From: Shimia sp051201625
GTDB lineage: Bacteria > Pseudomonadota > Alphaproteobacteria > Rhodobacterales > Rhodobacteraceae
Assembly (NCBI RefSeq): GCF_051201625.1
Contig: NZ_CP179203.1
Span: 620,001-684,000 of the forward strand
Reading direction: 5' to 3'
Length of the DNA: 64,000 nucleotides
Below are positions 26,957-35,434 of this stretch, piece by piece. Each line of letters begins with the position of its first letter. Positions within the stretch are counted from its first letter, which is position 1. Under the pieces are notes generated by a model. It searched no databases. It was not told the origin of the DNA and was given only the letters and a program-made list of their open reading frames with translations. A program made the translations under genes and the position numbers.

Positions 26957-27820
26957 CTAGTCTCCCCTGATCAGTGATCCAGCACCGTGCTCAGTGAACA
27001 GTTCCAACAGGCAGGCGTTGGGAGCTCGCCCATCCAGTATTACTACTGCGCGCACGCCGCCGTCGATAGCGTCCAGCGCAGTCTCCGTTTTTGGAATCAT
27101 GCCGCCTGCAATCACGCCAGTATTGGTAAGGTCGCGAATTTGCTGTGCTTTAAGCTCTGTCATGACATCGCCATCGGTGTTTTTGACGCCTGCAACATCT
27201 GTCAGTAGCAGCAAGCGATCTGCCTTGAGGGACGCGGCAATGGCGCCAGCGGCGGTGTCACCATTGACGTTGAATGTTTCTCCATTGCGGCCAGCGCCGA
27301 GAGGCGCAATGACCGGAATGGTATCAGTAGCGAATAATTGGTGCAGGAATTCTGCGTTCATACTATCTGGCGTTCCGACACAGCCAAGCTCGGGGTTGGT
27401 TTGAACGCAGATCATCAGGTTAGCATCTTTGCCCGATAAGCCTGCCGCCTTTCCGCCTTGTCGGTTAATCGCTTGAACAATGCGTTTATTGATCGCGCCG
27501 GAGAGAACCATTTCCACGACTTCCACTGTGGCAGTGTCGGTTACACGTTTACCGTTGATGAATTCAGATTCAATACCGAGCCGTTCAAGCATTGTGTTTA
27601 TCATTGGCCCACCGCCATGAACAATCACCGGATTAACCCCGACTTGGCGCATAAGCACTACATCCCGCGCAAAGTCGTCTAAAGCTTCGTCGCTTCCCAT
27701 GGCGTGCCCGCCGAGCTTGATTACAACGATAGCTCCGCTGTAGCGCTGTAAATAAGGTAAGGCTTGGGATAGCGTTCTGGCGGTGGCGATCCAATCGCGG
27801 TGCATAACTTGCTTCTTCAT
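26957..27820 (-). CDS. argB: Acetylglutamate kinase
   Basis: N-acetyl-L-glutamate kinase (287 residues), the second step of arginine synthesis and usually the feedback-controlled one. Signature parts are VVIKLGGHAMG (about residues 31-41), PVIVHGGGPMI (about 63-73), GLSGKDANLM, and NVNGDTAAGAIAASLKADRLLLLTDVAGV. The N-terminal extension of about 25 residues, typical of arginine-sensitive hexameric enzymes, is present. It stands 354 bases from rnpA on the same strand; the genes usually found between the two in this family are absent. Confidence 0.97.
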   Translation of the reverse strand: MKKQVMHRDWIATARTLSQALPYLQRYSGAIVVIKLGGHAMGSDEALDDFARDVVLMRQVGVNPVIVHGGGPMINTMLERLGIESEFINGKRVTDTATVEVVEMVLSGAINKRIVQAINRQGGKAAGLSGKDANLMICVQTNPELGCVGTPDSMNAEFLHQLFATDTIPVIAPLGAGRNGETFNVNGDTAAGAIAASLKADRLLLLTDVAGVKNTDGDVMTELKAQQIRDLTNTGVIAGGMIPKTETALDAIDGGVRAVVILDGRAPNACLLELFTEHGAGSLIRGD

Positions 27821-28174
27821 TTCGGGTGACCTCTACAAAACTGTAGTTATCTGGTCAGGGCATCGCTGCCAAGGGGGCTAAATCAAGTCAGGGGGACTGT
27901 CGGGCAGTTAGTAGCTTTTGTGGCGAGGCAAACAACGCATTTCCCCCGCTGGTATGGGTCACATGATGCTTTGACAGTGATGTACTTTAAGATTTCTAAA
28001 GCCGCTGCCATTTATGTGTAATTTTACTTATTTGCTTGGCCAGGCTGAGTACCACAACGCCACTGGCGGAGAGCATTACATATCTGTAATTTGACTTGGC
28101 GCTTCCTCAACGAATTAGATGGTTCACGTGTGGTAGGACGGGTCGGTCTTCAATTGTTGTTTTTTTACAAGAGT
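27821..28174. other. Gap between argB and rnpA
   Basis: 354 bases with no supported gene. A 60-codon plus frame (28091-28273) overlaps rnpA and is a shadow. In relatives as I know them, yidD, yidC and other genes stand here; no trace of their coding sequence is visible. Confidence 0.45.
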
Positions 28175-28543
28175 TTATCTGTTTATAATGTGAACCATCC
28201 GCAGAGCATACTGCAGATCCGATTGGAGCGCTTGAAAGTCGCGAGTGGCGGTTTCTTTTGCGCGTCCAATTAAGACGTAATCCCAACCCGGGTGGCCATA
28301 TTCTGAAAGCACTATCCGGGCAACTTCGCGCAAACGACGTTTAGCGCGATTGCGCAAGACGGCATTTCCAACCTTTTTTGAGCATGTGTACCCAACTCGG
28401 ATGGCCCGCGCGGATACGTTTTCGGAAGTACCGCGGGCTCGTGCTTGCAACATCATTCCCCGCGTACCTTTACTTTTGGCACGTGCAGCCCAGACGAAGT
28501 CTCGCCTTTTTTTGATTACATTTAGGCTACTGTAGCATGACAT
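28175..28543 (-). CDS. rnpA: Ribonuclease P protein component
   Basis: The protein subunit of RNase P (122 residues), which matures the 5' ends of tRNAs with the RNA subunit. N-terminal VIKKRRDFVWAAR and the conserved RNR motif in GNAVLRNRAKRRLREVAR (about residues 58-75) identify it. The ATG at 28543 has GGAGG seven to nine bases upstream. It follows rpmH on the same strand by 79 bases, the near-universal pairing. Confidence 0.95.
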   Translation of the reverse strand: MSCYSSLNVIKKRRDFVWAARAKSKGTRGMMLQARARGTSENVSARAIRVGYTCSKKVGNAVLRNRAKRRLREVARIVLSEYGHPGWDYVLIGRAKETATRDFQALQSDLQYALRMVHIINR

Positions 28544-28622
28544 AAAGCCGCCTCCGTTATCTGCAGAGCCAAGCTCGGAAGTTTCCGATAATGTCAGTTA
28601 AGTCATGGAGGTGTCGAAGCGA

Positions 28623-28757
28623 TTAAGCGCTTAGCGACTTCCGGCCACGTGCGCGACGCGCATTCAATATTTTCCGACCGGCTTTTGTGGCCATGCGTGA
28701 GCGGAAACCATGCCGACGCTTGCGGACTAGGTTCGAAGGTTGGTAGGTGCGTTTCAT
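28623..28757 (-). CDS. rpmH: 50S ribosomal protein L34
   Basis: L34 (44 residues). The minus strand from 28757 reads MKRTYQPSNLVRKRRHGFRS, followed by RMATKAGRKILNARRARGRKSLSA and a stop at 28623-28625. This is the complete and exact family length. A GGAG lies in front of the ATG. It is too short for many gene finders. It leads the rpmH-rnpA pair. Confidence 0.97.
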   Translation of the reverse strand: MKRTYQPSNLVRKRRHGFRSRMATKAGRKILNARRARGRKSLSA

Positions 28758-29032
28758 CGCTCCATCTCCATACTTTATGGGAGCCCGGCAAAGAATCGCA
28801 AAGCTACTGTATATTTAAAAAACGGAAATAGGGCTTTGCTGTGGATATGTCAAACGGCAGATTACAGTTTTGCAACAAAATTCTTGTGCAGTTACATCTG
28901 ATTGTTTCAGTTTGGCCCTGTGCAACGAATTTCTTCACAAAATTGGGTCTGTGCGATCAAGCCCACGTGAGTTGGGTGTTGTTTACCACTTGTCCATTGC
29001 ATCCTGTGGTTGATAACGAAAAAAAAGCAGTC

Positions 29033-29779
29033 ATGGTGGCGAGACGAGTGAACTATCGCAGTCGAAACGTTAAGAAAAGTTGGGTACGCGTAGTTCCATT
29101 GTTTTTACTTTTTAGCATCTCCGCCATCGGTGCGGTCACGTTGGGTGATATCTTGAGCTTTGAGCTGCTTTCCTCAAAAAGAGAGCTTTTGCTGAATTAT
29201 CGAGATGCGCACTACATTGCGACAGTATTTTTTTACATGACACTCTACACTGGAATAGTGGCATTCTCTCTTCCGGGTGCAACGGTTGCAACGCTCACTG
29301 GAGGTTTTTTGTTTGGAATATTTCCAGGCGTACTTTTGAGCGTCAGTGCAGCGACAATGGGCGCAACTTTTATTTTTCTTGCCGCGAGATGGGGTTTTGG
29401 GGACCGGCTTGCGATGAAAATGGATGCCGCTGGGGGTAAGGTGAAGGCCATCAAAACTGGAATTGACGAAAATCAGTGGTCAATGTTGTTTCTAGTCCGC
29501 TTGGTGCCGCTTGTACCTTTTTTTGTGGCAAACCTTGTACCTGCGCTAGTTAATGTAAAACTGTGGCGCTACGTGATTTCAACATTTTTGGGCATTATAC
29601 CTGGAGGACTTGTTTATACTTCGGTGGGCGCTGGTTTGGGTGAGGTATTTGCCCAAGGTAAAACACCGAACCTTCGAGTAATTTTTGAACCGCAGATTTT
29701 GCTACCTATTCTCGGCCTATGCGGCTTAGCGGCGCTACCTATGCTCATCAAGGCGATACGCGGTGGTGAAGCACTGTGA
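29033..29779 (+). CDS. TVP38/TMEM64-family membrane protein
   Basis: An inner membrane protein of the TVP38/TMEM64 (SNARE-associated, DedA-like) family, 248 residues from the ATG at 29033. A longer frame reaches back to 28841, but its first 64 residues do not resemble the family and no binding site helps. The core motif is in FSLPGATVATLTGGFLFG (about residues 78-95), and FLVRLVPLVPFFVANLVPAL follows; five to six helices are evident. The last bases overlap the following reductase gene (GTGA). TVP38 proteins are often paired with such reductases. The transported substrate is unknown. Confidence 0.85.
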   Translation: MVARRVNYRSRNVKKSWVRVVPLFLLFSISAIGAVTLGDILSFELLSSKRELLLNYRDAHYIATVFFYMTLYTGIVAFSLPGATVATLTGGFLFGIFPGVLLSVSAATMGATFIFLAARWGFGDRLAMKMDAAGGKVKAIKTGIDENQWSMLFLVRLVPLVPFFVANLVPALVNVKLWRYVISTFLGIIPGGLVYTSVGAGLGEVFAQGKTPNLRVIFEPQILLPILGLCGLAALPMLIKAIRGGEAL

Positions 29780-31194
29780 CGGAGATTCGGGTCGACCTTC
29801 TAATCATCGGGGCGGGATCAGGAGGACTTTCTGTTGCCGCCGCGGCTGCGCAGTTAGGTGCCAGCGTAGTACTTTTAGAAGGTCACGAAATGGGTGGAGA
29901 CTGCCTAAATTGGGGTTGTGTACCGTCTAAAGCCCTGATTGCTAGCGGCAAAGCAGCTTTTTCTCAGGGCCATTCCAAACACTTCGGAATTTCAGACGTT
30001 ATGCCGAATGTGGATTATTCGGCGGCTAAAGCACACGTGGCCTCAGTTATATCCCAAATCGCCCCTGTTGATAGTCAAGAGCGTTTCGAGGGTCTAGGTG
30101 TTCGAGTTATACGGGAATTTGGCAGGTTCGTATCTGCAAAAGTAGTCGAGGCTGGGGCATATCGCATAACAGCACGGCGTGTGGTTATTGCGACTGGATC
30201 TCGCCCATTTATACCGCCGGTTCCCGGACTTCGCGAGGTTCCTTGGTTAACAAATGAAACCTTGTTTGACCTCGAGGAAAAGCCCAAACATTTGCTCATA
30301 ATTGGAGGTGGTCCAATTGGGATGGAAATGGCGCAGGCTCACATAAGGCTGGGCTGCAAAGTCACGGTTATAGAAGGGCAGAAGGCCCTTGGCAGAGACG
30401 ACCCGGAAATGGCTTCCTTTGTGCTCGCTCAGTTGCGAAAGGAAGGCGTGGAAATTGCAGAGGACGCACTTGCATCACGAATTAAAGGTCTTGCTGGCAC
30501 AATTGTTGTTGAAACGGAGGATGGACGTCATTTTTCTGGTTCGCATTTATTGATAGCAGTTGGGCGACAGGCCAACGTTGAACGGCTGGATCTGCATACT
30601 GCTGGCATCGAAACGACAGGAACTGGTATCGCAGTAGATGCTGATTTAAGGACAAGTAATCGTCGTGTGTATGCCATTGGGGATGTCGCTGGCGGTGCGC
30701 AGTTTACCCACGTGGCTGGATATCATGCCAGCGTGATTATTCGCTCTACAATGTTTGGATTACCTGCAAAAGCGCGCACGGACCACATTCCCTACGCTAC
30801 CTATACTGACCCGGAGCTTGCACAGATTGGTCTAACCGAAGCCCAAGCGCGTAAAACGTATAGGAATAAAGTATCTGTCGTCCGCTTTGAAATTCGACAC
30901 AATGACAGGTTAATTACAGAAAGAAACGCAAAAGGATTGGTCAAAGCTATGGTGGTCAATGGACGTCCTGTGGGAGTATCAATTGCTGGCCCTCAAGCCG
31001 GTGAATTAATAAACTTATGGGCTCTTGTTATTGCCAACAAGCTCAAAATGTCCTCAGTAGCTGCGATGGTATCGCCCTATCCAACCGTTGGTGAGATTAA
31101 CAAGAGAGTTGCGGGGGCCTATTTCTCGCCACAACTGTTTGGTAGTTCTACCATTAAACGGGTGGTTGGCCTGATTCAGCGCTGGTTACCCTAG
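29776..31194 (+). CDS. FAD-dependent disulfide oxidoreductase, MerA/Lpd-like
   Basis: A 472-residue flavoprotein of the pyridine nucleotide-disulfide oxidoreductase class. The GTG start overlaps the preceding gene. FAD motif IIGAGSGGLS, redox-active disulfide in GGDCLNWGCVPSKALI (cysteines about 44 and 49), NAD(P) motif IIGGGPIGMEMAQ and the FAD motif YAIGDVAGG are in the usual order. At the C-terminus, where lipoamide and glutathione reductases have HPT..E, this protein has YPTVGE, so the catalytic histidine is replaced by tyrosine. The C-terminal cysteine pair of mercuric reductase is also missing. The true substrate is unknown. Confidence 0.88.
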   Translation: MTEIRVDLLIIGAGSGGLSVAAAAAQLGASVVLLEGHEMGGDCLNWGCVPSKALIASGKAAFSQGHSKHFGISDVMPNVDYSAAKAHVASVISQIAPVDSQERFEGLGVRVIREFGRFVSAKVVEAGAYRITARRVVIATGSRPFIPPVPGLREVPWLTNETLFDLEEKPKHLLIIGGGPIGMEMAQAHIRLGCKVTVIEGQKALGRDDPEMASFVLAQLRKEGVEIAEDALASRIKGLAGTIVVETEDGRHFSGSHLLIAVGRQANVERLDLHTAGIETTGTGIAVDADLRTSNRRVYAIGDVAGGAQFTHVAGYHASVIIRSTMFGLPAKARTDHIPYATYTDPELAQIGLTEAQARKTYRNKVSVVRFEIRHNDRLITERNAKGLVKAMVVNGRPVGVSIAGPQAGELINLWALVIANKLKMSSVAAMVSPYPTVGEINKRVAGAYFSPQLFGSSTIKRVVGLIQRWLP

Positions 31195-31211
31195 CTTGTT
31201 AGGCCAATAAT

Positions 31212-32600
31212 ATGCTCAATTCTCTGTCTGGTCGTTTTTTGATTTTGACTGTCATCTTTGTGATGCTAGCGGAGATTCTAATATTCGTGCCCTCTGTGGC
31301 ACGTTATCGAGAAGATTATTTACTGTCGCGTTTGGAACGGGCACAGATTGCTTCGTTGGCTTTGCTCGCAGACGACATGATAGATGAAGCTTTGGAAGCT
31401 GAATTATTGGAAAACGCAGAAGTATATAATGTCGTGTTACGTCGTGATGAAATGCGTCAACTCATGCTCAGTTCGCCGATTCCAAACCCAATTGATGCCA
31501 CTTATGACTTGCGTCAGGCTGGCGCGTTTGAGCTAACTCGGGACGCCATGATGCAACTGTTTCATCGGGGAGATCGCGTCATACGTGTGATTGGATCTCC
31601 TGTGCGCGAGGCCGGACTGCTGATTGAAGTCACGATGGATACCGCTGGGCTGCGCACAGCGATGCTGGATTACGGATTACGTGTGTTGGTCCTTTCTGCG
31701 GTGATCTCGGTGGTTACAGCATTCCTTCTTTTTTTAGCGGTTCAGTCGTTTCTTGTGAGGCCGATAAAGGGTGTTGTTAGCTATATGAAGTCATACGCAG
31801 ATGCGCCGGAGGATGCTCGGCGTATCATCCAACCATCGGCGGGCGTAACCGAATTGCGCGAGGCAGAAGCTGCGTTGCAAAGCCTGCAGACAGAACTGAC
31901 AGCGTCGCTGAGGCAAAAGGAACGGCTTGCACAGCTTGGGGGGGCGGTGGCCAAGGTGAGCCACGATCTGCGTAACATCCTTACGTCCGCCCAATTGTTC
32001 ACTGATCGTATCGAAATGAGCAAGGATCCCACCGTGCGGAGACTGGCACCCAAGTTGGTAAACTCTATCACAAGGGCGGTGAATTTATGTGAGTCTACGC
32101 TTGCTTTTGGCAAAGCTGAGGAACCGCCACCAAAACTTACTCGGGTACCTTTGGCCGATATTGTGGCCGATGTGATTGAGAGCGAACGACTAGCAGTTGA
32201 TGATTATGACCTGAGTTTTGCGGAGGATATTCCTGCTGGCTTGATCGTGCGAGCTGATGCAGAACAGCTCTACAGGGTGATTTCAAACCTCGTACGAAAC
32301 GCACGTCAAGCAATCACGTCCAGTACAAAACCCGGTGAAATATTGGTGTCTTGCAAAGACAGTGACGAAGCTTGGATTATCCACGTTAGAGATACTGGGC
32401 CGGGGTTGCCACCCAAGGCGCAGGAACATTTGTTCACGCCTTTTCAGGGTGGGATTCGCAAAGGCGGGTCGGGTCTAGGCCTGGCAATATCTGCTGAACT
32501 GGTGCGCGGTCATGGTGGCTCTCTGATGCTCGTCGACACCGGGCCTGATGGCACTCGTTTTGAAATCCGCTTGCCGAAAGGGGATGTTGCGGATACGTGA
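31212..32600 (+). CDS. Sensor histidine kinase
   Basis: A membrane sensor kinase of 462 residues with no partner regulator beside it. Helix 1 spans about residues 8-25, followed by a periplasmic domain of about 135 residues, helix 2 (about 158-180), and a HAMP-like linker with a coiled coil rich in Gln/Glu. The phosphoacceptor region is GGAVAKVSHDLRNILTSAQLF (His about 255), the N box NLVRNARQA, and the G boxes DTGPGLP and GGSGLGLAI. A 17-base gap after the reductase gene suggests cotranscription. Confidence 0.93.
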   Translation: MLNSLSGRFLILTVIFVMLAEILIFVPSVARYREDYLLSRLERAQIASLALLADDMIDEALEAELLENAEVYNVVLRRDEMRQLMLSSPIPNPIDATYDLRQAGAFELTRDAMMQLFHRGDRVIRVIGSPVREAGLLIEVTMDTAGLRTAMLDYGLRVLVLSAVISVVTAFLLFLAVQSFLVRPIKGVVSYMKSYADAPEDARRIIQPSAGVTELREAEAALQSLQTELTASLRQKERLAQLGGAVAKVSHDLRNILTSAQLFTDRIEMSKDPTVRRLAPKLVNSITRAVNLCESTLAFGKAEEPPPKLTRVPLADIVADVIESERLAVDDYDLSFAEDIPAGLIVRADAEQLYRVISNLVRNARQAITSSTKPGEILVSCKDSDEAWIIHVRDTGPGLPPKAQEHLFTPFQGGIRKGGSGLGLAISAELVRGHGGSLMLVDTGPDGTRFEIRLPKGDVADT

Positions 32601-32620
32601 AGCTTCATGCTTTTTTACTA

Positions 32621-32649
32621 TTGCAAACTTCCATCTCTCCCTCTACATC
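32621..32649 (+). promoter_or_regulatory. Possible promoter of the tRNA-Arg gene
   Basis: TTGCAA (32621-32626), 17-base spacing and TACATC (32644-32649) end 12 bases before the mature tRNA. Both boxes are weak; the call rests mainly on position. Confidence 0.3.
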
Positions 32650-32661
32650 CCATTCCACCGC

Positions 32662-32738
32662 GCTCTGGTAGCTCAGCTGGATAGAGTACCTGACTACGAA
32701 TCAGGGGGTCGAGGGTTCGAATCCTTCCCAGAGCGCCA
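32662..32738 (+). tRNA. tRNA-Arg (anticodon ACG)
   Basis: A 77-base tRNA with a seven-base-pair acceptor stem (GCTCTGG with CCAGAGC), D-arm TAGCTCAGCTGGATAGAGT, and anticodon stem CCTGA/TCAGG around the loop CTACGAA. The T-arm is GAGGGTTCGAATCCTTC, the discriminator base G, and the 3' CCA is encoded. The ACG anticodon (read as ICG) decodes CGU, CGC and CGA arginine codons. Confidence 0.97.
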
Positions 32739-32997
32739 ACCTTTAAAAAAAGTAGAATGGTACGTTTTTGTGATTGACCCGATCGTTGGGGCAACGAAGA
32801 GCTTCTGAACCTTATTTTCAAACAAGCACTTTAGTTGTTGAGTAGCGGTTGCCACTCTCAGTTGTCGCTGTCACAGCGATATAAACCAGTCTCGTTCATG
32901 GGCCGTAGGCGAATTCTCACGCGACAAAATCTGCATCGTCTGACGAGTCCAACCGGCAAGTAACAAGTTGCTGACTGAATAAAACCGACAGACGACA

Positions 32998-33888
32998 TCA
33001 ATTTTGGGCTTCAACAACGGTAAATTGTTGCTGAAGAATAAATTCTCTGCAATTTTTGGATAGGTCTTTAAAGCGGGCCCGGTCGCGTACATAGAGATGA
33101 ACTTGTCTTTTATCTGGTAAGTCAATTATCGGCCTGAATACTGTCGTTTCGGGTATGAATCGGGCAACTGTTTCAGGTAAAACAGTGACCCATTTGCCAG
33201 TTTGTATCATGGTAATAAGGGAGTGGGTATTTGGGATCGACACGTCGGCTGCTTCTAATTTCTCAAGAAATCGGTTTGATCGAATTAAATTGCACAACGC
33301 ATTGCGAATGAATGGGTATGCCATTGTATCGTCCACTGTTGGATTTTTAGGGCGTCGATTTAGCGGATGATTTATTGCACACACTAGCCCAAATTGATCT
33401 TCAAACAGCGGTACGGAGCTAATCCCGCTTAGAGGTTGAAATCCGGACGCAACCCCGATCTCGGCTTTGCCGGCGACAAGTGCGTCTAAAACTTGCTGGC
33501 TGTCGGTGTCACGCAGTTCCACTTTAACCCCGGGAAAGCGTTGGGTCATGTAGTCGAGTACTGCAGGAAATAAAAGCGCAGCCACTGAAGGCACAGACAC
33601 GATCCGGATAAGACCATGATTGGCATCAGCCATCATTTCGAGATTCGTAACGGTTTCGTCGAATTGGCGCACCTGATTGAGAGAAAGGTCAAAAGCCTGT
33701 TGTCCGAAAGGTGTCAGATGAGCTTTGCGCTCTCCTTCAAAAAGCCTTTGCCCAAGGTGTTCCTCCAGTTGCTTGAGTGTCATGGAAAGAGCTGATTGGG
33801 TTTTGCCCAGTTTATCTGCGGCTTCGGCTAGGTTGCCGGTTTGGGCAACAATGCAGAAACACCGCATCATTTCGATCTTTATTGCCAT
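32998..33888 (-). CDS. LysR-family transcriptional regulator
   Basis: A 296-residue LysR regulator. The N-terminal winged helix-turn-helix is GNLAEAADKLGKTQSALSMTLKQLEEHLGQRLFEGE (about residues 17-52, stated in two parts: recognition helix QSALSMTLKQLE). The C-terminal effector domain is of the periplasmic-binding-protein type. It is divergent from the aldehyde dehydrogenase operon with 100 bases between, the classic layout for control of that operon by a metabolite of its pathway. Confidence 0.94.
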   Translation of the reverse strand: MAIKIEMMRCFCIVAQTGNLAEAADKLGKTQSALSMTLKQLEEHLGQRLFEGERKAHLTPFGQQAFDLSLNQVRQFDETVTNLEMMADANHGLIRIVSVPSVAALLFPAVLDYMTQRFPGVKVELRDTDSQQVLDALVAGKAEIGVASGFQPLSGISSVPLFEDQFGLVCAINHPLNRRPKNPTVDDTMAYPFIRNALCNLIRSNRFLEKLEAADVSIPNTHSLITMIQTGKWVTVLPETVARFIPETTVFRPIIDLPDKRQVHLYVRDRARFKDLSKNCREFILQQQFTVVEAQN

Positions 33889-33988
33889 TTCAGAAAACTT
33901 GAAGTTGTTTTAAGTTATTAGAGTTTGACTGATGTGTTCAAAGGAGTCCACTCTCTTGTAATTAAATTGGTTAAATCTGGGGAATGAC

Positions 33989-35434
33989 GTGACAAAACTA
34001 AACCTGATTGCTGGTGAATGGCTGGCTGGCGAAAGCGAAATAGAAAATTTAAATCCATCAGATGTGACCGATTTGGTCGGAATATTTGCACAAGCTAGCC
34101 ACAGCCAGCTTCAGGCAACCTTGGCCAAGGCTCGCTCGGCACAGGCTGAGTGGGCCAATTTCGGTCTGGAACGGAAACAGGCTGTTCTGATGAATATCGG
34201 AAATGAACTGATGTCGCGAGCCGAAGAGTTGGGACGTTTATTGTCGCGGGAAGAAGGTAAGCCTTTAGTTGAGGGCAAGGGCGAGATTTATCGTGCAGGC
34301 CAATTCTTTACCTACTACGCTGCCGAATGCTTGCGACAAATTGGTGAAAATGCAGATAGCGTACGCGACGGTGTTGAAATCGACGTCCGGCGCGAGCCCG
34401 TAGGTGTCGTTGCCATTATCTCACCTTGGAATTTCCCTACGGCCACCGCCTCTTGGAAGATTGCGCCTGCGCTGTGTTATGGGAATGCTGTTGTATGGAA
34501 GCCTGCTAATTCGACACCGGCGTCCGCGGTTGCCCTCACTGAAATCATCGAAAAACAAGATATCCCGACAGGTTTATTTAGCCTTGTCATGGGATCTGGG
34601 AGTTCGATCGGGCAGCGACTGGTCGAGAGCCCGATTGTCAATGCGATTTCATTTACTGGATCTGTGCCGGTCGGTAAGGGTATTGCCGCAGCGGCTATTG
34701 AAAACTTGACAAAGGTTCAAATGGAGATGGGCTCTAAGAATGCGTTGGCAGTGATGGACGACGCAGATTTGGATCTAGCTGTGACATTAGCTTTGGGTGG
34801 GGCCTTTGGTGGAACGGGCCAAAAATGCACAGCATCTTCGCGGCTAATTGTGCATGATTTCGTTCATGACGCCTTTGTTGAAAAGCTTGTTGCGGGCGCA
34901 AAGGCCATTAAAGTTGGCCACGCTCTACATGACGATATTCAGATGGGACCTGTTGTTAGTAACGAACAATTGCAGGAGAATCTTGCCTATGTTGATCTGG
35001 GAAAGTCCGAAGGTGCGGAGTTGGCCTGTGGTGGTGCCCGTTTGGAAATGCCTCACGAGGGGTTCTACATGTCGCCAGGTATTTTTGTAAATTCTGGCAA
35101 CGAAATGCGGATCAACAGGGAGGAAATGTTCGCGCCATTAGCGAGTGTCATCCGGGTTGGCAGCTATGATGAAGCGCTTGCGGTGGTCAATGATACAAAT
35201 TTCGGTTTAACATCAGGCATAGTGACCCAAAGTCTCGCTCGATCCACACATTTCCGTCGTAACGCGCGCACTGGGGTTGTGACTGTCAATTTACCTACAG
35301 CTGGAACGGATTATCACGTACCCTTTGGAGGACGCGGCGACAGTTCATATGGGCCTCGGGAGCAGGGTAAAGCGGCCGCTGAGTTCTATACCACAGTCAA
35401 AACTGCCTATATAAGTGCGGGAGCTCCTAAATAA
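33989..35434 (+). CDS. NAD(P)-dependent aldehyde dehydrogenase
   Basis: An aldehyde dehydrogenase superfamily enzyme (481 residues) oxidising an aldehyde to the acid. The GTG start is at 33989. Catalytic residues are in place: Asn148 in SPWNFP, Lys171 in WKPAN, Glu246 in MEMGSKN and nucleophile Cys280 in GGTGQKCTAS. The sequence resembles 2,5-dioxovalerate (alpha-ketoglutaric semialdehyde) dehydrogenases, but I cannot assign the substrate with certainty. It is the first gene of a four-gene operon; its TAATG overlaps the next start. Confidence 0.93.
   Translation: MTKLNLIAGEWLAGESEIENLNPSDVTDLVGIFAQASHSQLQATLAKARSAQAEWANFGLERKQAVLMNIGNELMSRAEELGRLLSREEGKPLVEGKGEIYRAGQFFTYYAAECLRQIGENADSVRDGVEIDVRREPVGVVAIISPWNFPTATASWKIAPALCYGNAVVWKPANSTPASAVALTEIIEKQDIPTGLFSLVMGSGSSIGQRLVESPIVNAISFTGSVPVGKGIAAAAIENLTKVQMEMGSKNALAVMDDADLDLAVTLALGGAFGGTGQKCTASSRLIVHDFVHDAFVEKLVAGAKAIKVGHALHDDIQMGPVVSNEQLQENLAYVDLGKSEGAELACGGARLEMPHEGFYMSPGIFVNSGNEMRINREEMFAPLASVIRVGSYDEALAVVNDTNFGLTSGIVTQSLARSTHFRRNARTGVVTVNLPTAGTDYHVPFGGRGDSSYGPREQGKAAAEFYTTVKTAYISAGAPK

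Noticed and set aside
28835..28860. DnaA-box-like TGTGGATA near rpmH, suggesting an origin
   Set aside because: A single imperfect box without a cluster, AT-rich unwinding region or dnaA nearby; rpmH-rnpA alone does not mark the origin in this group.
28841..29032. 64-residue N-terminal extension of the TVP38-type protein
   Set aside because: Does not resemble the family, has no binding site and includes the promoter side of rpmH.
32662..32738. tRNA-Arg as an integration site of a genomic island carrying the sox genes
   Set aside because: No integrase and no repeat of the tRNA 3' end was noticed, and the sox cluster is more than 11 kb away with ordinary genes between.
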